From Fragilaria crotonensis (taxonomy: Eukaryota; Bacillariophyta; Fragilariophyceae; Fragilariales; Fragilariaceae), in NCBI GenBank assembly GCA_022925895.1, contig JAKSYS010000061.1:1-64000 (forward strand): a stretch of 64,000 bases of DNA, given 5' to 3'. How positions within the stretch are numbered: the stretch's first letter is position 1; each line of letters opens with the position of its first letter. Shown piece by piece: positions 41,742 to 54,185 of the stretch. The position numbers were made by a program, and so were the translations under genes. The notes under the pieces are model-generated. The model saw nothing but the letters and a program-made list of their open reading frames with translations. It had not been told where the DNA came from and did no database searches.

Positions 41742-41939
41742 TTAGTAATAAGGTAACATTAATTTAATAGCATTAGTGTTACTTAAATTGACAGCAACTA
41801 CTTGAGATAATTTTCTTTTTTGTCTATTAGACTTTTTCATTAATAAGTGACCTTTATAAGCATGTCTACGTAAAAATGTATTATTACCAGTAATTTTATA
41901 GCGTTTTGCTGCAGATTTTCTTGTTTTTAATTTTGGCAT
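41742..41939 (-). CDS. rpl35: 50S ribosomal protein L35
   Basis: A 65-residue basic protein beginning MPKLKTRKSAAKRYKITGNN, with FLRRHAYKGHLLMKKSNRQK, typical of L35. It is 41 nt upstream of rpl20. Confidence 0.95.
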   Translation of the reverse strand: MPKLKTRKSAAKRYKITGNNTFLRRHAYKGHLLMKKSNRQKRKLSQVVAVNLSNTNAIKLMLPYY

Positions 41940-41951
41940 AGGATTTTAATA

Positions 41952-42546
41952 TTAAGAATTTTTTATATAATTTTTTGATTTCCAAGGATTAGAATCCAAA
42001 TTTTCAACACCCGAATCCCAATCAACAGGACATATTTGACCAGGATTTTCTTTTACATATTGTATTGAACGTAAAACTCGAAGAATTTCATTAACACTTC
42101 TTCCACATAACAAATTATTTACAGTATAGTATTGAATGATTCCTTCCTTGTCAATAATAAATAAACCTGGAAAAGCAAGTCCGTCTTCTGTCAGTAATTG
42201 ATAATTATTTGTTATTTTTTTGTGTTAAATCAGATATTAGTGGATAATCTAACTCTTTTAAACCATTTTGATAACTTGTGGCTAATAAAAATTGTAAATG
42301 TGAAAATGGACTATCAATAGAAACTGCGAGTATTTGGGCTGATAACTTTTTAAACTCGGAAATTTTATCGTTTAACCTAATTAACTCAGTAACTGAAAGG
42401 GATGTGAAATTTGCTGGATAAAAGACGAGAATCACATACTTTTTTCCTCTATAATCGGATAATCTAATTTTACCCAATTGATTTTTATAAACTCCAATTG
42501 TTAAAAAATTTGGAGCTAATTTTCCAACTTGTAAAGAACTGACCAT
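41952..42546 (-). CDS. ycf42: Ycf42/Bas1, peroxiredoxin-like protein lacking the peroxidatic cysteine (one-base frame break)
   Basis: The fold is that of 2-Cys peroxiredoxins (AhpC/TSA), which reduce peroxides in the stroma. The open part covers residues 1-110 and then breaks in a 7-T run at 42215-42221 that should have six. The corrected protein is 197 residues, ending at 41952. Conserved features are VFYPANFTS, VSIDSPFSHLQF, GLFIIDKEGIIQYYTVN and GRSVNEILR. The resolving-Cys motif ICPVDW (Cys172) is present. However, where the family has VCPTE, this protein has LSVTE: Ser51 (codon TCA, 42394-42396) replaces the peroxidatic Cys, although the preceding Thr48 is kept. Normal peroxidase activity is therefore unlikely. 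Confidence 0.85.
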
Positions 42547-42601
42547 AAAGTTTTCTTTAAATTATCAGAATTTCAACAAAAAAATAATATCATATAAAAA
42601 A

Positions 42602-42638
42602 AAAAGTAGAGCAAATAAATTTAAAATACTCTACTTTT
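42602..42638 (-). terminator. Hairpin after psaE
   Basis: 10-bp stem (42602-42611 with 42629-42638) and a 17-nt loop, 17 nt past the psaE stop. Confidence 0.5.
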
Positions 42639-42655
42639 AAAATATATTAATAATT

Positions 42656-42850
42656 TTATTTAGCCTCAACTTCCACAACTTCTTCAAGTCCAAAGTTATT
42701 TGTGTTAGTACCACTGTAATTAACACTTTCAAATCTAACAACAACAGGGTAACGGATACCACTTTGATCAACTGTTGCTACAGTACCAATTTCATTATAC
42801 CAATAAGATTCAGGTCGTAAAATACGGACTTTTGCTCCACGATTTACCAT
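42656..42850 (-). CDS. psaE: Photosystem I subunit PsaE
   Basis: A 64-residue SH3-fold stromal subunit that helps dock ferredoxin. It starts [20 protein letters not shown] and has [20 protein letters not shown] and [19 protein letters not shown]. Divergent from ftsH. Confidence 0.96.
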   Translation of the reverse strand: MVNRGAKVRILRPESYWYNEIGTVATVDQSGIRYPVVVRFESVNYSGTNTNNFGLEEVVEVEAK

Positions 42851-42929
42851 AATAAATTCCTTTATTTTAAACTAGTGATATATAATATAAGTCTTATTTT
42901 TAATTTATTCAATAAAAATTTAAAATAAG

Positions 42930-42959
42930 TTGGGTTTTCATAAACCTATGTGTTATTAT
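42930..42959 (+). promoter_or_regulatory. Candidate promoter for ftsH
   Basis: TTGGGT (42930-42935) and TATTAT (42954-42959) with an 18-nt spacer, 54 nt before the ATG. Tentative. Confidence 0.3.
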
Positions 42960-43013
42960 CTAATTTACAAGATTTGAAAAACAAAATATTTATATTTTAA
43001 CTTTATAAAGAAA

Positions 43014-44886
43014 ATGGATCGAAATTTTATACAAAAACTTTTAATAGGAATATTTGCGATTGCATGTCTTATTTTTGGTGTTAACTTATTTACCTCAAGT
43101 GAATATGCGCAGGGGCAAACTCAAAATGATAAATTAGAAGTAAACGGTAATGTTAGTAGCTCAAGAATGACCTACGGTCGTTTTTTAGAGTATTTAGAAA
43201 TGGGATGGGTTAAACAAGTTGATTTATATGATAATAGTAGAAATGCTATTGTGCAAGCGTCTAGTCCTGAATTAGGAAATCGACCTCAAGCAATTCGAGT
43301 AGAAATTCCTATTGGAGCATCTCAACTAATTCAAAAATTAAAAGAATACAATATAGACTTTGATGCACATCCAGCTCCAACAAAAAATATTTTTATAACT
43401 ATTGCAAGTAACTTATTACTACCATTAATTTTTATAAGTGGTTTAATCTTCTTCTTCCAAAATTCAGACAATTTTTCTCAAAATTCAGGATCTTCACCTA
43501 TGAATATTGGAAAATCACCTGCAAGATTTGATCCACGTCCAGAAACAGGAATTACATTTAATGATATTGCAGGAATCGATGAAGCAAAAGCTGAATTCGA
43601 AGAAATTGTTTCATTTTTAAAAGAGCCGGATAGATATACTAGAGTTGGTGCTAAAATTCCTAAAGGCGTTTTATTAGTAGGACCTCCAGGTACAGGTAAA
43701 ACGTTATTAGCAAAAGCTATTGCAAATGAAGCAAATGTACCATTTTTTAGTGTGGCTGGTTCAGAATTTGTAGAAATGTTTATTGGTATCGGTGCGGCAA
43801 GAATTCGTGATTTATTTACTAAAGCATCAGAAAATGCTCCATGTATCGTATTTATTGATGAAATTGATGCTGTTGGACGTGAACGTGGCTCTGGAATTGG
43901 TGGTGGAAATGATGAACGAGAACAAACTTTAAACCAATTATTAACAGAAATGGATGGGTTTAAAGAAAACAAAGGTGTTATTGTAGTTGGAGCAACAAAC
44001 CGAGTAGATATTTTAGATGGTGCTTTATTAAGACCAGGAAGATTTGATAGACGGATTACTGTAGGACTGCCTGATCGTTTAGGCCGAATTGGTATTTTAA
44101 AAGTACACGCAAAAAATAAGCCATTAGCAGAAGACGTTTCACTGGTTCAATTAGCAAATCGAACACCAGGGTTTTCAGGTGCAGATTTAGCTAATTTATT
44201 AAACGAAGCCGCAATTCTAGCTACAAGATATAAAAAGCAAATCATTACAAAAAATGAAGTAAACGAAGCAGCAGATCGAATTATCGGTGGTATCGCTGGA
44301 ACGACTATGGAGGATACTAAAAACAAACGATTAATAGCATATCATGAAGTAGGACATGCTATTGCTGGTTCGGTATTAGAAGGTCATGATGAAGTTGAAA
44401 AAATTACTTTAATTCCAAGGGGTGGAGCAAAAGGTTTAACATGGTTTACTCCAAATGAAGAACAAGGATTACTTTCAAGATCACAGTTATTGGCTCGTAT
44501 TATTATGACTCTATCAGGACGTGTAACAGAACAAATAGTTTTTGGTGATCCTGAAGTTACAACAGGAGCTAGCAATGATTTACAACAAGTAACAAGCATT
44601 GCCAGACAAATGGTAACACGGTATGGTATGTCAAATATCGGTCCTATTGCTCTTGAAAATGATGAAAGTCCTGCTGATTATGATGATAAATTAGCAGACA
44701 GAATTGATAGCGAAGTATGCAAAATTATCAATCATTGTGAAAGTGTTGCCAAAAAAGATTATATTAGATAATCGTGTAATAATCGATTTAGTCGTAGAAA
44801 AATTATTGGATATGGAAACTTTAGATGGCGAAGAATTTAGAGAGCTTGTGAGAAACTATACTGTTTTACCAACTAAAGCTGTTTAA
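43014..44886 (+). CDS. ftsH: FtsH thylakoid metalloprotease (one-base frame break near 3' end)
   Basis: Membrane AAA+ zinc protease that degrades damaged D1 during PSII repair. Residues 9-26 and 125-148 are transmembrane segments around a lumenal domain. Walker A is GPPGTGKT (223-230), Walker B is VFIDEID (279-285), and the zinc motif is HEVGH (444-448). The A run at 44751-44756 has six bases where five are needed. This joins HCESVAKK to [20 protein letters not shown] and the C-terminus [12 protein letters not shown]. The corrected length is 623 residues. Also known as ycf25. Confidence 0.96.
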
Positions 44887-44940
44887 TAAACATGAAAATT
44901 CTATCAATTAAATAATTAATAGAATTTTCATGTTTATTAA
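44883..44940 (+). terminator. 22-bp perfect hairpin at the ftsH stop
   Basis: The arms 44883-44904 and 44919-44940 pair over 22 bp with a 14-nt loop. The left arm includes the ftsH stop codon. Confidence 0.72.
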
Positions 44941-45062
44941 TCTCAAATTAAATATTTATTTTTTAAAAATTAATAAGATAAAAAGTTAAATTAAAAAATA
45001 TTGTTAGAGTATGAAAGAATAAAATTGTCATTTATATTGACTAATTTTCTTCAATTTTACAC

Positions 45063-45101
45063 AAAAAGTATTACTTATCTAACAGATAAGTAATACTTTT
45101 T
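45063..45101 (-). terminator. 18-bp perfect hairpin after rbcS
   Basis: The arms 45063-45080 and 45084-45101 with a 3-nt loop, 23 nt after the rbcS stop. It is the probable 3' end of the highly expressed rbcL-rbcS mRNA. Confidence 0.72.
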
Positions 45102-45123
45102 AGCTATATCACTACTAAATTAA

Positions 45124-45543
45124 TTAGTAACGACCACCTTCAGGATTCGCTTGAACACTGTAGCTCTTAATTGTGTAGTGGATTTGACGGCCTGCGCCTT
45201 CTTGACGTTCTAAGTAGAAACCTGGCTCGTTAACTGGACGGTTAACGATGAAAGACATAGAACAACTTTCAGTACCGTAACTAGCATCAAATGCGTTAAC
45301 ACGGATGTAACCAGAAGCACATGATTTACGTGCTTCATTTAATTCGAACATTACAGATGCTGGATCTTTAATATCGAATAATGGTAAACCCCATAATTCC
45401 CAGTAACTGTTACGTGGATGTGGATCATCTGTCCACTCAACGTTCATTGCCCAGCCTTTACTCATAGCGTAAGCAATTTGTTTCTCAATTTGTGCATTTG
45501 TTAAATCTGGTAAGAAAGAGAAGCAACCTTGTGTAAGTCTCAC
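45124..45543 (-). CDS. rbcS: Rubisco small subunit, red type (GTG start)
   Basis: A 139-residue Form ID small subunit. It starts MRLTQGCFSFLPDLTNAQIE from GTG at 45543, supported by AAGGAG at 45554-45559. The core has VEWTDDPHPRNSYWELWGLP. The C-terminal extension (about 110-139, NEPGFYLERQEGAGRQIHYT onwards) forms the beta hairpin that lines the central channel in red-type Rubisco. It is 37 nt after rbcL and clearly co-transcribed with it. Plastid location distinguishes it from green lineages. Confidence 0.97.
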   Translation of the reverse strand: MRLTQGCFSFLPDLTNAQIEKQIAYAMSKGWAMNVEWTDDPHPRNSYWELWGLPLFDIKDPASVMFELNEARKSCASGYIRVNAFDASYGTESCSMSFIVNRPVNEPGFYLERQEGAGRQIHYTIKSYSVQANPEGGRY

Positions 45544-45580
45544 TATTCAAATACTCCTTAATTTTTGTAAAAGTAAATTA

Positions 45581-47095
<1,515 letters not shown>

Positions 47096-47335
47096 TTAAC
47101 TAACTAAGATTTAATTAGTTCTATCGGTTGAGTGATTAAGAACAACCTTAAATATAATTATAACATTTCACAATAAATCAAATTTTATACCTATTGTTTA
47201 TTTTAAATATAACTTTTAAGAATAAAAAGATTAAGAGAAACTTTAGTACTATATTAAACTTAAAAATATTGTATAATACGAGTTAAATAGAAAATATTAT
47301 ATTAAGAATAAACTATACATTTTGATAACATATTT

Positions 47336-48796
47336 ATGATTAATCAATCGAATAAAGTAATAAATAATAGTCTTACCAAATTAGTTAACAAAAGTTATCA
47401 GTATGGTTTTTCGACAAATATTGAAAAAGAGATTATTGAAAAAGGTTTAAATGAACAAACTATCAAACTGATTTCTTCCAAAAAAAACGAACCCGATTTT
47501 TTACTTAAATTTCGTTTAAAAGCCTATAAAAAATGGCAAACAATGAATACGCCAGAATGGGCACAATTAAAATTTCCTTCAATAGATTATCAAAGCATTG
47601 TTTATTATTCAGCTCCAAAGTCTCAAAAAAAATTAAAAGATTTAAGTGAAGTAGATTCTGAACTTTTAAAAACATTTGAAAAACTAGGAATTTCATTAAA
47701 TGAACAAAAACGACTAGCGAATGTAGCAATCGACATTGTTTTTGATAGCGTTTCCATTGGTACAACATTTCAAGAAGAGTTAAGTGAATATAGTATTATT
47801 TTTGCCTCTATTTCAGAAGCCGTTCAAAAATATCCTGAGATGATTGAAAAATATATTGGATCAGTAGTTCCAATTGGAGATAATTATTTTTCTGCTTTAA
47901 ATTCTGCTGTTTTTACAGATGGATCTTTTTGTTATATACCGGAAAATGTAAAATGCCCTATTGACTTATCTACTTATTTTAGGATAAATGATCAAACTTC
48001 TGGTCAGTTTGAACGTACATTAATAATCGCAGATAAAAATAGTCAAGTTAATTATCTGGAAGGATGTACAGCCCCGCAATATGATACTAATCAATTACAT
48101 GCTGCTATTGTTGAATTAATCGCTCTGGATAATGCAGTTATTAAATATTCAACCGTTCAAAATTGGTATGGCGGAAATGAATATGGAAAAGGTGGTATCT
48201 ATAACTTTGTAACAAAACGAGGTCTTTGTATTGGAACTAATGCACAAATATCATGGACTCAAGTTGAAACCGGCTCTTCAATTACATGGAAATATCCTAG
48301 TTGTCTTTTAATTGGTGAAAATTCACAAGGAGAATTTTATTCAGTAGCACTTACTAATAATTATCAACAAGCAGATACTGGAACAAAAATGTTGCATATA
48401 GGAAAATCAACTAGAAGTCGAATTATTTCAAAAGGAATATCAGCAGGAAATTCAAAAAACAGTTATAGGGGTTTAGTTCAAATGACTGATAAAGCATTAA
48501 ACGCTAGAAATTACTCACAATGTGATTCTTTATTAATTGGAAATTGTTCTAATTCTAATACATTTCCAATTATTTCTGTCCAAAATTCTACAACTAGAAT
48601 TGAGCATGAAGCTTCAACTTCAAAAATTGGTGAAGAACAAATTTTTTACTTTTTGCAACGTGGAATTAGTTTAGAGAAAGCTATTGAATTAATGATAAGT
48701 GGATTTTGTAGAGACGTCTTTAAAAAATTACCTTTAGAATTCGCTGCTGAAGCAGATAAATTATTAAGTTTAAAATTAGAAGGAAGTGTAGGTTAA
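47336..48796 (+). CDS. sufB: Fe-S cluster scaffold subunit SufB
   Basis: A 486-residue subunit (formerly ycf24) of the plastid SUF machine, which forms SufBC2D for Fe-S cluster assembly. Recognisable segments are [20 protein letters not shown]-like text near residues 60-75, [20 protein letters not shown], and the beta-helix core with [20 protein letters not shown]. The C-terminus has [16 protein letters not shown]. Intact; its stop overlaps the sufC start by one base (TAATG). Confidence 0.97.
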   Translation: MINQSNKVINNSLTKLVNKSYQYGFSTNIEKEIIEKGLNEQTIKLISSKKNEPDFLLKFRLKAYKKWQTMNTPEWAQLKFPSIDYQSIVYYSAPKSQKKLKDLSEVDSELLKTFEKLGISLNEQKRLANVAIDIVFDSVSIGTTFQEELSEYSIIFASISEAVQKYPEMIEKYIGSVVPIGDNYFSALNSAVFTDGSFCYIPENVKCPIDLSTYFRINDQTSGQFERTLIIADKNSQVNYLEGCTAPQYDTNQLHAAIVELIALDNAVIKYSTVQNWYGGNEYGKGGIYNFVTKRGLCIGTNAQISWTQVETGSSITWKYPSCLLIGENSQGEFYSVALTNNYQQADTGTKMLHIGKSTRSRIISKGISAGNSKNSYRGLVQMTDKALNARNYSQCDSLLIGNCSNSNTFPIISVQNSTTRIEHEASTSKIGEEQIFYFLQRGISLEKAIELMISGFCRDVFKKLPLEFAAEADKLLSLKLEGSVG

Positions 48797-49557
48797 TGAA
48801 CTCAAACGATTTATTATTAGAAATTAAAAATTTAAAAGTATCAATTGAAGATAATATAATATTGGATAAATTAAATTTAAAAGTGCAAAAAGGTGAAATT
48901 CATGCGATAATGGGTCCTAATGGCTCAGGAAAAAGTACGTTTTCTAAAGTTGTAGCAGGGCATCCAGCTTATTCCATAATTAGTGGTGATATTTTATTCA
49001 AAGGTGACAGTATTATTGACTTGACTCCTGAAGAACGCTCCCATATTGGTATTTTTTTAGCATTTCAATATCCTATTGAAATTCCGGGCGTAAGTAATGA
49101 GGATTTTTTACGATTATCATATAATGCAAAACAAAGGTTTTTTAATCAACCGGAAGTAGATCCTATTGAATTTTTAGGAATTGTTATTAAAAAAATGGAA
49201 TTAGTTAAAATGTCTCCACAATTTTTAAACCGTAATGTAAATGAAGGGTTTTCTGGGGGTGAAAAAAAACGTAATGAAATTCTACAAATGATTGTATTAG
49301 ATTCAGATATTTGTATATTAGATGAGACTGATTCAGGTTTAGATATAGATGCTTTAAAAATTATATCAAATGGGATCAATAATTTTATGACAAAAGATAA
49401 AGGAATTATATTAATTACGCATTATCAACGATTGTTAGATTATATAAATCCTACTTATGTTCATGTTATGCAAAATGGTAGAATAATAAAAACAGGATCG
49501 TCTGAATTAGCCAAAGAATTAGAAGATAAAGGCTATCAATGGTTAAATACTTATTAA
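48796..49557 (+). CDS. sufC: SUF ATPase SufC
   Basis: A 253-residue ABC-type ATPase (formerly ycf16) that energises SufB/SufD. Walker A is GPNGSGKST, the signature is [17 protein letters not shown], Walker B is [15 protein letters not shown], and the H loop is LITHYQR. It is translationally coupled to sufB by a one-base overlap. Confidence 0.97.
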   Translation: MNSNDLLLEIKNLKVSIEDNIILDKLNLKVQKGEIHAIMGPNGSGKSTFSKVVAGHPAYSIISGDILFKGDSIIDLTPEERSHIGIFLAFQYPIEIPGVSNEDFLRLSYNAKQRFFNQPEVDPIEFLGIVIKKMELVKMSPQFLNRNVNEGFSGGEKKRNEILQMIVLDSDICILDETDSGLDIDALKIISNGINNFMTKDKGIILITHYQRLLDYINPTYVHVMQNGRIIKTGSSELAKELEDKGYQWLNTY

Positions 49558-49678
49558 AAAGAAATCATATAGAGCTTTTTTATAAAAGTAGACCTAAATA
49601 AAGTAATAAATTTTTATAATTTATAGTGTTCCTTTATATTTTTTAATATTGGGTAATTTCTTCAATTAATTAGATTAT

Positions 49679-50407
49679 ATGTACCCAGAAATTTTTAATT
49701 CAAATATGTTTACATTATTAGCGGAAGCAGAGGTTGGTAAACACTTTTACTGGAACATTGCTGGATTTCTAGCGCACGGTCAAGTTCTACTAGTAATTTG
49801 GTTTGTAGCAATCATCTTATTAGTATTATCTGTACTAGGTACAAGAAATATAGAACGAATTCCTACAGGTTTCCAAAACTTTATGGAATCAGCTGTAGAT
49901 TTCGTAACTGATATTGCTAGAGATCAATTAGGTGAAAGCTTTTACAAAGAATGGATACCGTTCATTGGGACGCTATTCTTCTTTATTTTTGGTTGTAATT
50001 GGGCAGGTGCTCTTATTCCGTGGAAGTTAATTGAACTACCAGAAGGAGAACTTGCTGCACCAACAAACGATATTAATACTACTGTAGCATTAGCTTTATT
50101 AACATCGTTAGCCTATTTCTATGCAGGTTTAAGTAAAAAAGGTTTAGGATATTTCAAACGATATATTCAACCAATCCCACTTCTTTTACCAATTAACATT
50201 CTAGAAGATTTTACGAAACCTTTATCATTAAGTTTTCGATTATTTGGAAACATTTTAGCAGACGAATTAACTGTAACAGTATTAACATCACTAGTTCCAT
50301 TAATTATACCATTACCAATTATGATTCTAGGTATTTTTGCTGGCTCAGTTCAAGCTTTAATTTTTTCAACTTTAGCTGCAGCATATATAGCTGAAGCTCT
50401 TGAATAG
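49679..50407 (+). CDS. atpI: ATP synthase CF0 subunit a (AtpI)
   Basis: A 242-residue membrane subunit that forms the proton half-channels against the c-ring. It has five or six hydrophobic helices. The essential arginine lies in [18 protein letters not shown]. First gene of the ATP synthase operon, 121 nt after sufC. Confidence 0.97.
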   Translation: MYPEIFNSNMFTLLAEAEVGKHFYWNIAGFLAHGQVLLVIWFVAIILLVLSVLGTRNIERIPTGFQNFMESAVDFVTDIARDQLGESFYKEWIPFIGTLFFFIFGCNWAGALIPWKLIELPEGELAAPTNDINTTVALALLTSLAYFYAGLSKKGLGYFKRYIQPIPLLLPINILEDFTKPLSLSFRLFGNILADELTVTVLTSLVPLIIPLPIMILGIFAGSVQALIFSTLAAAYIAEALE

Positions 50408-50448
50408 TAAAAACAGTTAAGAGTGTTTTAAAATTTATATATTTTTAA

Positions 50449-50712
<264 letters not shown>

Positions 50713-50742
50713 TTTAAAATTTAAACATTAAAAACAAATAAC

Positions 50743-50774
50743 GAATGGATACTATAGAAATATTGTATCTATTC
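50743..50774 (+). terminator. Attenuator-like hairpin after atpH
   Basis: 10-bp stem (50743-50752 with 50765-50774, one G-T pair) followed by a seven-T run at 50777. It could reduce read-through into atpG or give a short atpI-atpH mRNA, fitting the need for many c subunits per complex. Confidence 0.45.
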
Positions 50775-50812
50775 AATTTTTTTAATTCTATAGTATAGCA
50801 TATAGATTTTAT

Positions 50813-51283
50813 ATGATTAATTTTTCAACATTAATTTTAAGTTCAGAAGTAAATGGTCCTGGTGGATTATTTGATATCGATGCAACTTTACCATTAGTTG
50901 CAATTCAGTTTTTGTTATTAATGGTTATTTTAAATATTGTTCTATATAACCCATTACTTACAATTATTGAAGAACGAAAAGAATACATTTTAACAAATCT
51001 TGGTAAAGCATCAGAATTACTTGCGCAAGCAAATAATCTTACAGCGCAATATGAAGAAGAGTTAACAAGTGTTCGTAAAGAAGCACAATTAGAAATTACA
51101 AATTCTCAAAAAATTCACCAAGAAATTTTAGATTTAGAAATCAATATTTCACAAAAATATCTTGATAACTTATTAGATACAATTACAAATGATTTTGAAA
51201 GTAGAAAAACTTTAGCTCTTAACAATTTAGAAGAGAGTGTTCAATCATTATGTAACGATATCAATACGAGATTATCAATTTAA
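50813..51283 (+). CDS. atpG: ATP synthase CF0 subunit b' (AtpG)
   Basis: A 156-residue peripheral-stalk subunit with one N-terminal membrane helix ([20 protein letters not shown], about residues 25-47) and then a long charged helix. The b/b' pair encoded in the plastid is typical of red-lineage plastids. Confidence 0.94.
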   Translation: MINFSTLILSSEVNGPGGLFDIDATLPLVAIQFLLLMVILNIVLYNPLLTIIEERKEYILTNLGKASELLAQANNLTAQYEEELTSVRKEAQLEITNSQKIHQEILDLEINISQKYLDNLLDTITNDFESRKTLALNNLEESVQSLCNDINTRLSI

Positions 51284-51347
51284 GAATTTTTTGCTAAACG
51301 TAATTTTCCTTTTTATAAATGAACAGTTTATACACAAACTCGAAAAT

Positions 51348-51881
51348 ATGGAAAATTTTGATCAAATTTTTACTTTAATTGCCGAAGAAGAAGGCATTAG
51401 TTTAAATCCCGATATTTTAGGAAGTGGTTTATTTAATATTCTTGTGCTAGCTGGTATTTTAATCTACACTGGTAAAGACTTTTTAGGGTCAATATTAGAA
51501 GAAAGAAAAACAACTATTGTTCAAAATGTTCAAGATGCTGAAAATAGATTAAATGAAGCTCAGAAACGATTAGCAGAAGCACAAAAACAGTTAAATCAAG
51601 CCCATGTGGTAATTAGTCAGATTAAATCTGAAACTTTAGCTACAAAAAAAGTTATGCTTAAAGCAGATGCTATTGAAGCACAAAATGATTTAAAATTCCG
51701 TTTTGAGCGGGCTGTAGGAGCTTTTAAATCAAAAGAAAGACGAATTTTCTTTGAAATTAAAGAGCAAATTACTTCATTAGTATTAACTCGTACTGTTAGC
51801 CGTGTAAAAGAAACATTTGCACAAGATAAAGCAGCAGCAAAATTAATTAATAATACTATTCGAACATTAGAATTACCTTAA
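51348..51881 (+). CDS. atpF: ATP synthase CF0 subunit b (AtpF)
   Basis: A 177-residue peripheral-stalk subunit. The N-terminal membrane helix is [20 protein letters not shown], followed by a long coiled-coil-like charged region. The frame is open upstream to 51237, but that would overlap atpG, and the protein similarity starts at [16 protein letters not shown], so I chose ATG 51348. No intron. Confidence 0.94.
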   Translation: MENFDQIFTLIAEEEGISLNPDILGSGLFNILVLAGILIYTGKDFLGSILEERKTTIVQNVQDAENRLNEAQKRLAEAQKQLNQAHVVISQIKSETLATKKVMLKADAIEAQNDLKFRFERAVGAFKSKERRIFFEIKEQITSLVLTRTVSRVKETFAQDKAAAKLINNTIRTLELP

Positions 51882-51886
51882 TAACC

Positions 51887-52450
51887 ATGAGTAAAAATCC
51901 ATTAGCATTAAAAGTCGCAGCTCCTTATGCTCGCGCACTTTTTGATTTTGTTAAAGAGACAGGGACGTTCTTTGAAGTTACTTCAGATATCCAAAATATT
52001 CAAGGTTTATTATTTAAATCTCGTGAATTATTTAAATGTCTACAAAATCCTGTAATCAGCGCTCAAGCAAAACAAGAGATTTTAATTAAAGTAGTGGGCA
52101 AAAAAATGAACCCAGAAACTCTTCAGTTTTTAGCTACTTTAATAAAACGAAATCGTATCAATTTATTACCAACAATAATCTTTAGCTATTTAGAGTTAGT
52201 ATATAAAACAGCAAATTCTAGAGCATTTCAAATTATTTCAGCCAAAGATCTTTCAAATGGTCAAAGAACACGATTAATCAAAAAAATTAAATCAATTGCG
52301 AAACAAAGTCGCATTATGATTCAATTTAGTACTGATGAAAGTTTAATTGGTGGATTCTTGATTAAAAATCAAGGTAAAATAGTTGATTATTCTGTAAAAA
52401 ATAAATTAAATTTACTAGCTAAACAGTTAGATACTGTTTTAGAAATTTAA
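51887..52450 (+). CDS. atpD: ATP synthase CF1 delta subunit (AtpD)
   Basis: A 187-residue stalk-to-head connector. It shows KVAAPYARALFDFVKETG near the N-terminus and the C-terminal signature IQFSTDESLIGGFLIKNQGK. It starts 5 nt after atpF. Confidence 0.95.
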   Translation: MSKNPLALKVAAPYARALFDFVKETGTFFEVTSDIQNIQGLLFKSRELFKCLQNPVISAQAKQEILIKVVGKKMNPETLQFLATLIKRNRINLLPTIIFSYLELVYKTANSRAFQIISAKDLSNGQRTRLIKKIKSIAKQSRIMIQFSTDESLIGGFLIKNQGKIVDYSVKNKLNLLAKQLDTVLEI

Positions 52451-52497
52451 TTACAAATAAAATCTTTTATTAATTTTTTAACCTCAAATATAATACA

Positions 52498-54015
52498 ATG
52501 ATAAAAATTCGTCCAGACGAAATTAGTAGTATTATCCGTGAACAAATTGAAAAATATGATCAGGATGTAAAAATCGAAAGTATCGGTACTGTTTTACAAG
52601 TTGGTGATGGTATTGCTCGTGTATACGGTCTTGATCAAGCAATGAGTGGTGAGCTTTTAGAATTCGAAGACAAAACTATCGGTATTGCATTAAACTTAGA
52701 AAACGATAACGTAGGTGTCGTTTTAATGGGTAATGGTCGTCAAATCTTAGAAGGTGGTGTTGTTAAATCAACAGGTCGTATTGCACAAATTCCAGTAGGT
52801 GATGGTTTCTTAGGGCGTGTAATTGATCCATTAGGTGCTCCTATTGATGGTAAAGGCGATATTATTTCAAATGAAAGCCGTTTATTAGAAGCTATGGCAC
52901 CAGGTATTATTAGTCGTAAATCGGTTTGTGAACCATTACAAACAGGTATTACATCAATTGATGCTATGATTCCAATCGGTCGTGGTCAACGTGAATTAAT
53001 TATTGGTGATCGTCAAACAGGAAAAACTTCTATAGCTGTAGATACGATCATTAACCAAAAGACAGAAAATGTTGTATGTGTATATGTAGGTATTGGTCAA
53101 AAAGCTTCTACAGTAGCACAAGTTGTTAACGTATTAGAAGAAAAAGGTGCAATGTCATACACATGTATTGTTTCTGCTAGTGCAAATGATGCAGCGACTT
53201 TACAATATATTGCACCATATGCAGGTGCTTGTATTGCTGAATACTTTATGTATCAAGGTAGAGCAACTTTAGTAATTTATGACGATTTAACGAAACAAGC
53301 TATGGCTTATCGTCAAATGTCATTATTATTACGTCGTCCTCCTGGACGTGAAGCATACCCTGGTGATGTATTCTACTTACACTCACGTTTATTAGAACGT
53401 GCTGCCAAGCTAAGTGATGCTTTAGGAGGAGGTAGTATGACTGCATTACCAATCATTGAAACACAAGCAAGTGATGTTTCAGCCTATATTCCAACAAATG
53501 TAATTTCAATTACAGATGGGCAAATTTTCTTATCAAATGATTTATTTAACTCAGGTATTCGTCCTGCGATTAACGTAGGTATTTCTGTATCACGTGTTGG
53601 ATCTGCAGCTCAAACAAAAGCTATGAAAAAAGTTGCTGGTAAATTAAAATTAGAATTAGCACAATTTGCTGAGTTAGAAGCTTTCTCACAATTTGCATCT
53701 GATTTAGATGAAGCAACACAAAAACAATTAGCACGTGGTACACGTTTACGTGAAGTATTGAAACAACCACAAAATTCACCTTTATCTGTAGCAGAACAAG
53801 TTGCTTTAATTTATACAGGTATTAATGGCTTTTTAGATGATTTAGCTGTTGATGAAGTTAAAAAATACTGTGCGACTTTATTAAAATTCTTAGCAACATC
53901 ACAAAAACCATATATCGGAATTGTTACTGATACAAATCAATTTACAGACGAAGCAGAAGCATCTTTAAAAGAATCTATTGCAGAATCAAAAGTTATTTTT
54001 AATCAAAACAAATAA
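52498..54015 (+). CDS. atpA: ATP synthase CF1 alpha subunit (AtpA)
   Basis: An intact 505-residue non-catalytic nucleotide-binding subunit. P-loop GDRQTGKTS is near residue 170. The signature [17 protein letters not shown] is present, with the [12 protein letters not shown] region. Last gene of the operon. atpB and atpE are elsewhere in the genome. Confidence 0.98.
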   Translation: MIKIRPDEISSIIREQIEKYDQDVKIESIGTVLQVGDGIARVYGLDQAMSGELLEFEDKTIGIALNLENDNVGVVLMGNGRQILEGGVVKSTGRIAQIPVGDGFLGRVIDPLGAPIDGKGDIISNESRLLEAMAPGIISRKSVCEPLQTGITSIDAMIPIGRGQRELIIGDRQTGKTSIAVDTIINQKTENVVCVYVGIGQKASTVAQVVNVLEEKGAMSYTCIVSASANDAATLQYIAPYAGACIAEYFMYQGRATLVIYDDLTKQAMAYRQMSLLLRRPPGREAYPGDVFYLHSRLLERAAKLSDALGGGSMTALPIIETQASDVSAYIPTNVISITDGQIFLSNDLFNSGIRPAINVGISVSRVGSAAQTKAMKKVAGKLKLELAQFAELEAFSQFASDLDEATQKQLARGTRLREVLKQPQNSPLSVAEQVALIYTGINGFLDDLAVDEVKKYCATLLKFLATSQKPYIGIVTDTNQFTDEAEASLKESIAESKVIFNQNK

Positions 54016-54020
54016 TTCTA

Positions 54021-54058
54021 TTTTCCACTCCTTTTTTTCAAAAAAAAGGAGTGGAAAA
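54021..54058 (+). terminator. Terminator of the atp operon
   Basis: 18-bp perfect stem (54021-54038 with 54041-54058), six bases after the atpA stop. It is flanked by T-rich and A-rich runs. Confidence 0.75.
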
Positions 54059-54109
54059 AATTAACAACGTTTTTTTTTTAATACATATTAACATTAAATA
54101 AAAAAATTT

Positions 54110-54185
54110 TATAATTAACGGTAAAGCAAAATCTGAAATAATCTAGTACTAGATTATTTCAGATTTTGCTTTACCGTTAATTATA
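54110..54185. terminator. 76-bp perfect palindrome overlapping the rps2 3' end
   Basis: The arms 54110-54147 and 54148-54185 are perfectly complementary with no spacer. The right arm covers the last dozen codons and the TAG stop of rps2. It lies between convergent atpA and rps2. Confidence 0.75.

Noticed and set aside
51237-51347. Longer atpF start at 51237
   Set aside because: The extra 37 codons overlap atpG and have no similarity to the AtpF N-terminus, which starts at MENFDQIF.
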